Below, one piece after another: positions 63,979-64,000 of a stretch of DNA of 64,000 nt (position 1 is the stretch's first letter; every line of letters starts with the position of its first letter). The translations under genes were made by a program, and so were the position numbers. Source of the stretch: Hydrogenophaga taeniospiralis CCUG 15921 (GTDB lineage Bacteria; Pseudomonadota; Gammaproteobacteria; Burkholderiales; Burkholderiaceae_C). Below the pieces are notes generated by a model. That model was not told the DNA's origin. It made no database searches and saw only the letters and a program-made list of their open reading frames with translations. The stretch covers positions 248,001 through 312,000 of the forward strand of contig NZ_BCWR01000004.1 in the NCBI RefSeq assembly GCF_001592305.1, given 5' to 3'.

Positions 63979-64000
63979 ATCGAGGCCGCCTCGGGCACCT
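63975..64000 (-). CDS. Possible 3' end of a minus-strand gene
   Basis: Read on the minus strand, the last 26 bases end in a TAA and give the residues VPEAASI before it. Its stop region overlaps the davA stop. This is too short to identify; it is listed only because a convergent gene end is plausible at the window edge. Confidence 0.25.

Overview
The window is about 68 to 70 percent G+C, densely coded, with short gene gaps and many short GC-rich hairpin repeats between genes. The gene families point to a Burkholderiales bacterium of the family Comamonadaceae, possibly Hydrogenophaga-like. The evidence is Bug-type solute receptors, a CoA-dependent anthranilate/salicylate route, the blocks rpoN-lptB-lptA and dsbA-SPOR-argS, and a PsiF protein. 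This assignment is inference; no rRNA, tRNA, CRISPR array, insertion sequence or prophage was seen.

Layout. (1) 1-1929: the end of one Bug receptor, a small unknown protein and a second Bug receptor, then three tandem 83-84 bp repeat units. (2) 2380-9775: an aromatic acyl-CoA pathway with a fused flavin monooxygenase/Old Yellow Enzyme reductase, MarR regulator, crotonase, acyl-CoA dehydrogenase, aryl-CoA ligase and a RidA-like protein. It best fits 2-aminobenzoyl-CoA (anthranilate) or salicylyl-CoA breakdown. One intergenic repeat unit lies in frame between the two catalytic domains of the fused enzyme. (3) 9779-26471, all minus strand: about fifteen genes that look like one uncharacterised catabolic operon. 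It combines ring hydroxylation and extradiol cleavage enzymes, several hydrolases, an MFS carrier, a universal stress protein/hemerythrin fusion, and an envelope set (MMPL transporter, YCF48, DUF1329, DUF1302). A NahR-type LysR gene is divergent, and an FNR/ANR-like box lies before the first gene. (4) 27600-33216: mixed small genes, an L,D-transpeptidase, a secreted HExxH protein, a PIN protein and a THUMP-type RNA methyltransferase. (5) 33355-40334: housekeeping genes rpoN, lptB, lptA, dsbA, SPOR, argS and a PsiF-repeat protein. (6) 40324-52074: ArgP-like and IclR regulators, then a complete non-phosphorylating L-fucose locus with ABC importer, five catabolic enzymes, a mutarotase and an RpiR regulator. 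(7) 52075-52757: no gene, but a nested inverted-repeat region. (8) 52758-57722: ethanolamine ammonia-lyase, ethanolamine permease and an AraC regulator, without microcompartment genes. (9) 57746-60500: LysR, Tat-exported alpha/beta hydrolase and a cyclophilin-like protein. (10) 60710-63978: a LysE/ArgO exporter followed by davB and davA of the 5-aminovalerate route of lysine breakdown.

Together the window is a catabolic island around a small housekeeping core. Most modules carry their own transporter and regulator, and several carry a clear dyad in the promoter region. The least understood part, and the best candidate for an undescribed system, is the 17 kb minus-strand operon at 9779-26471.
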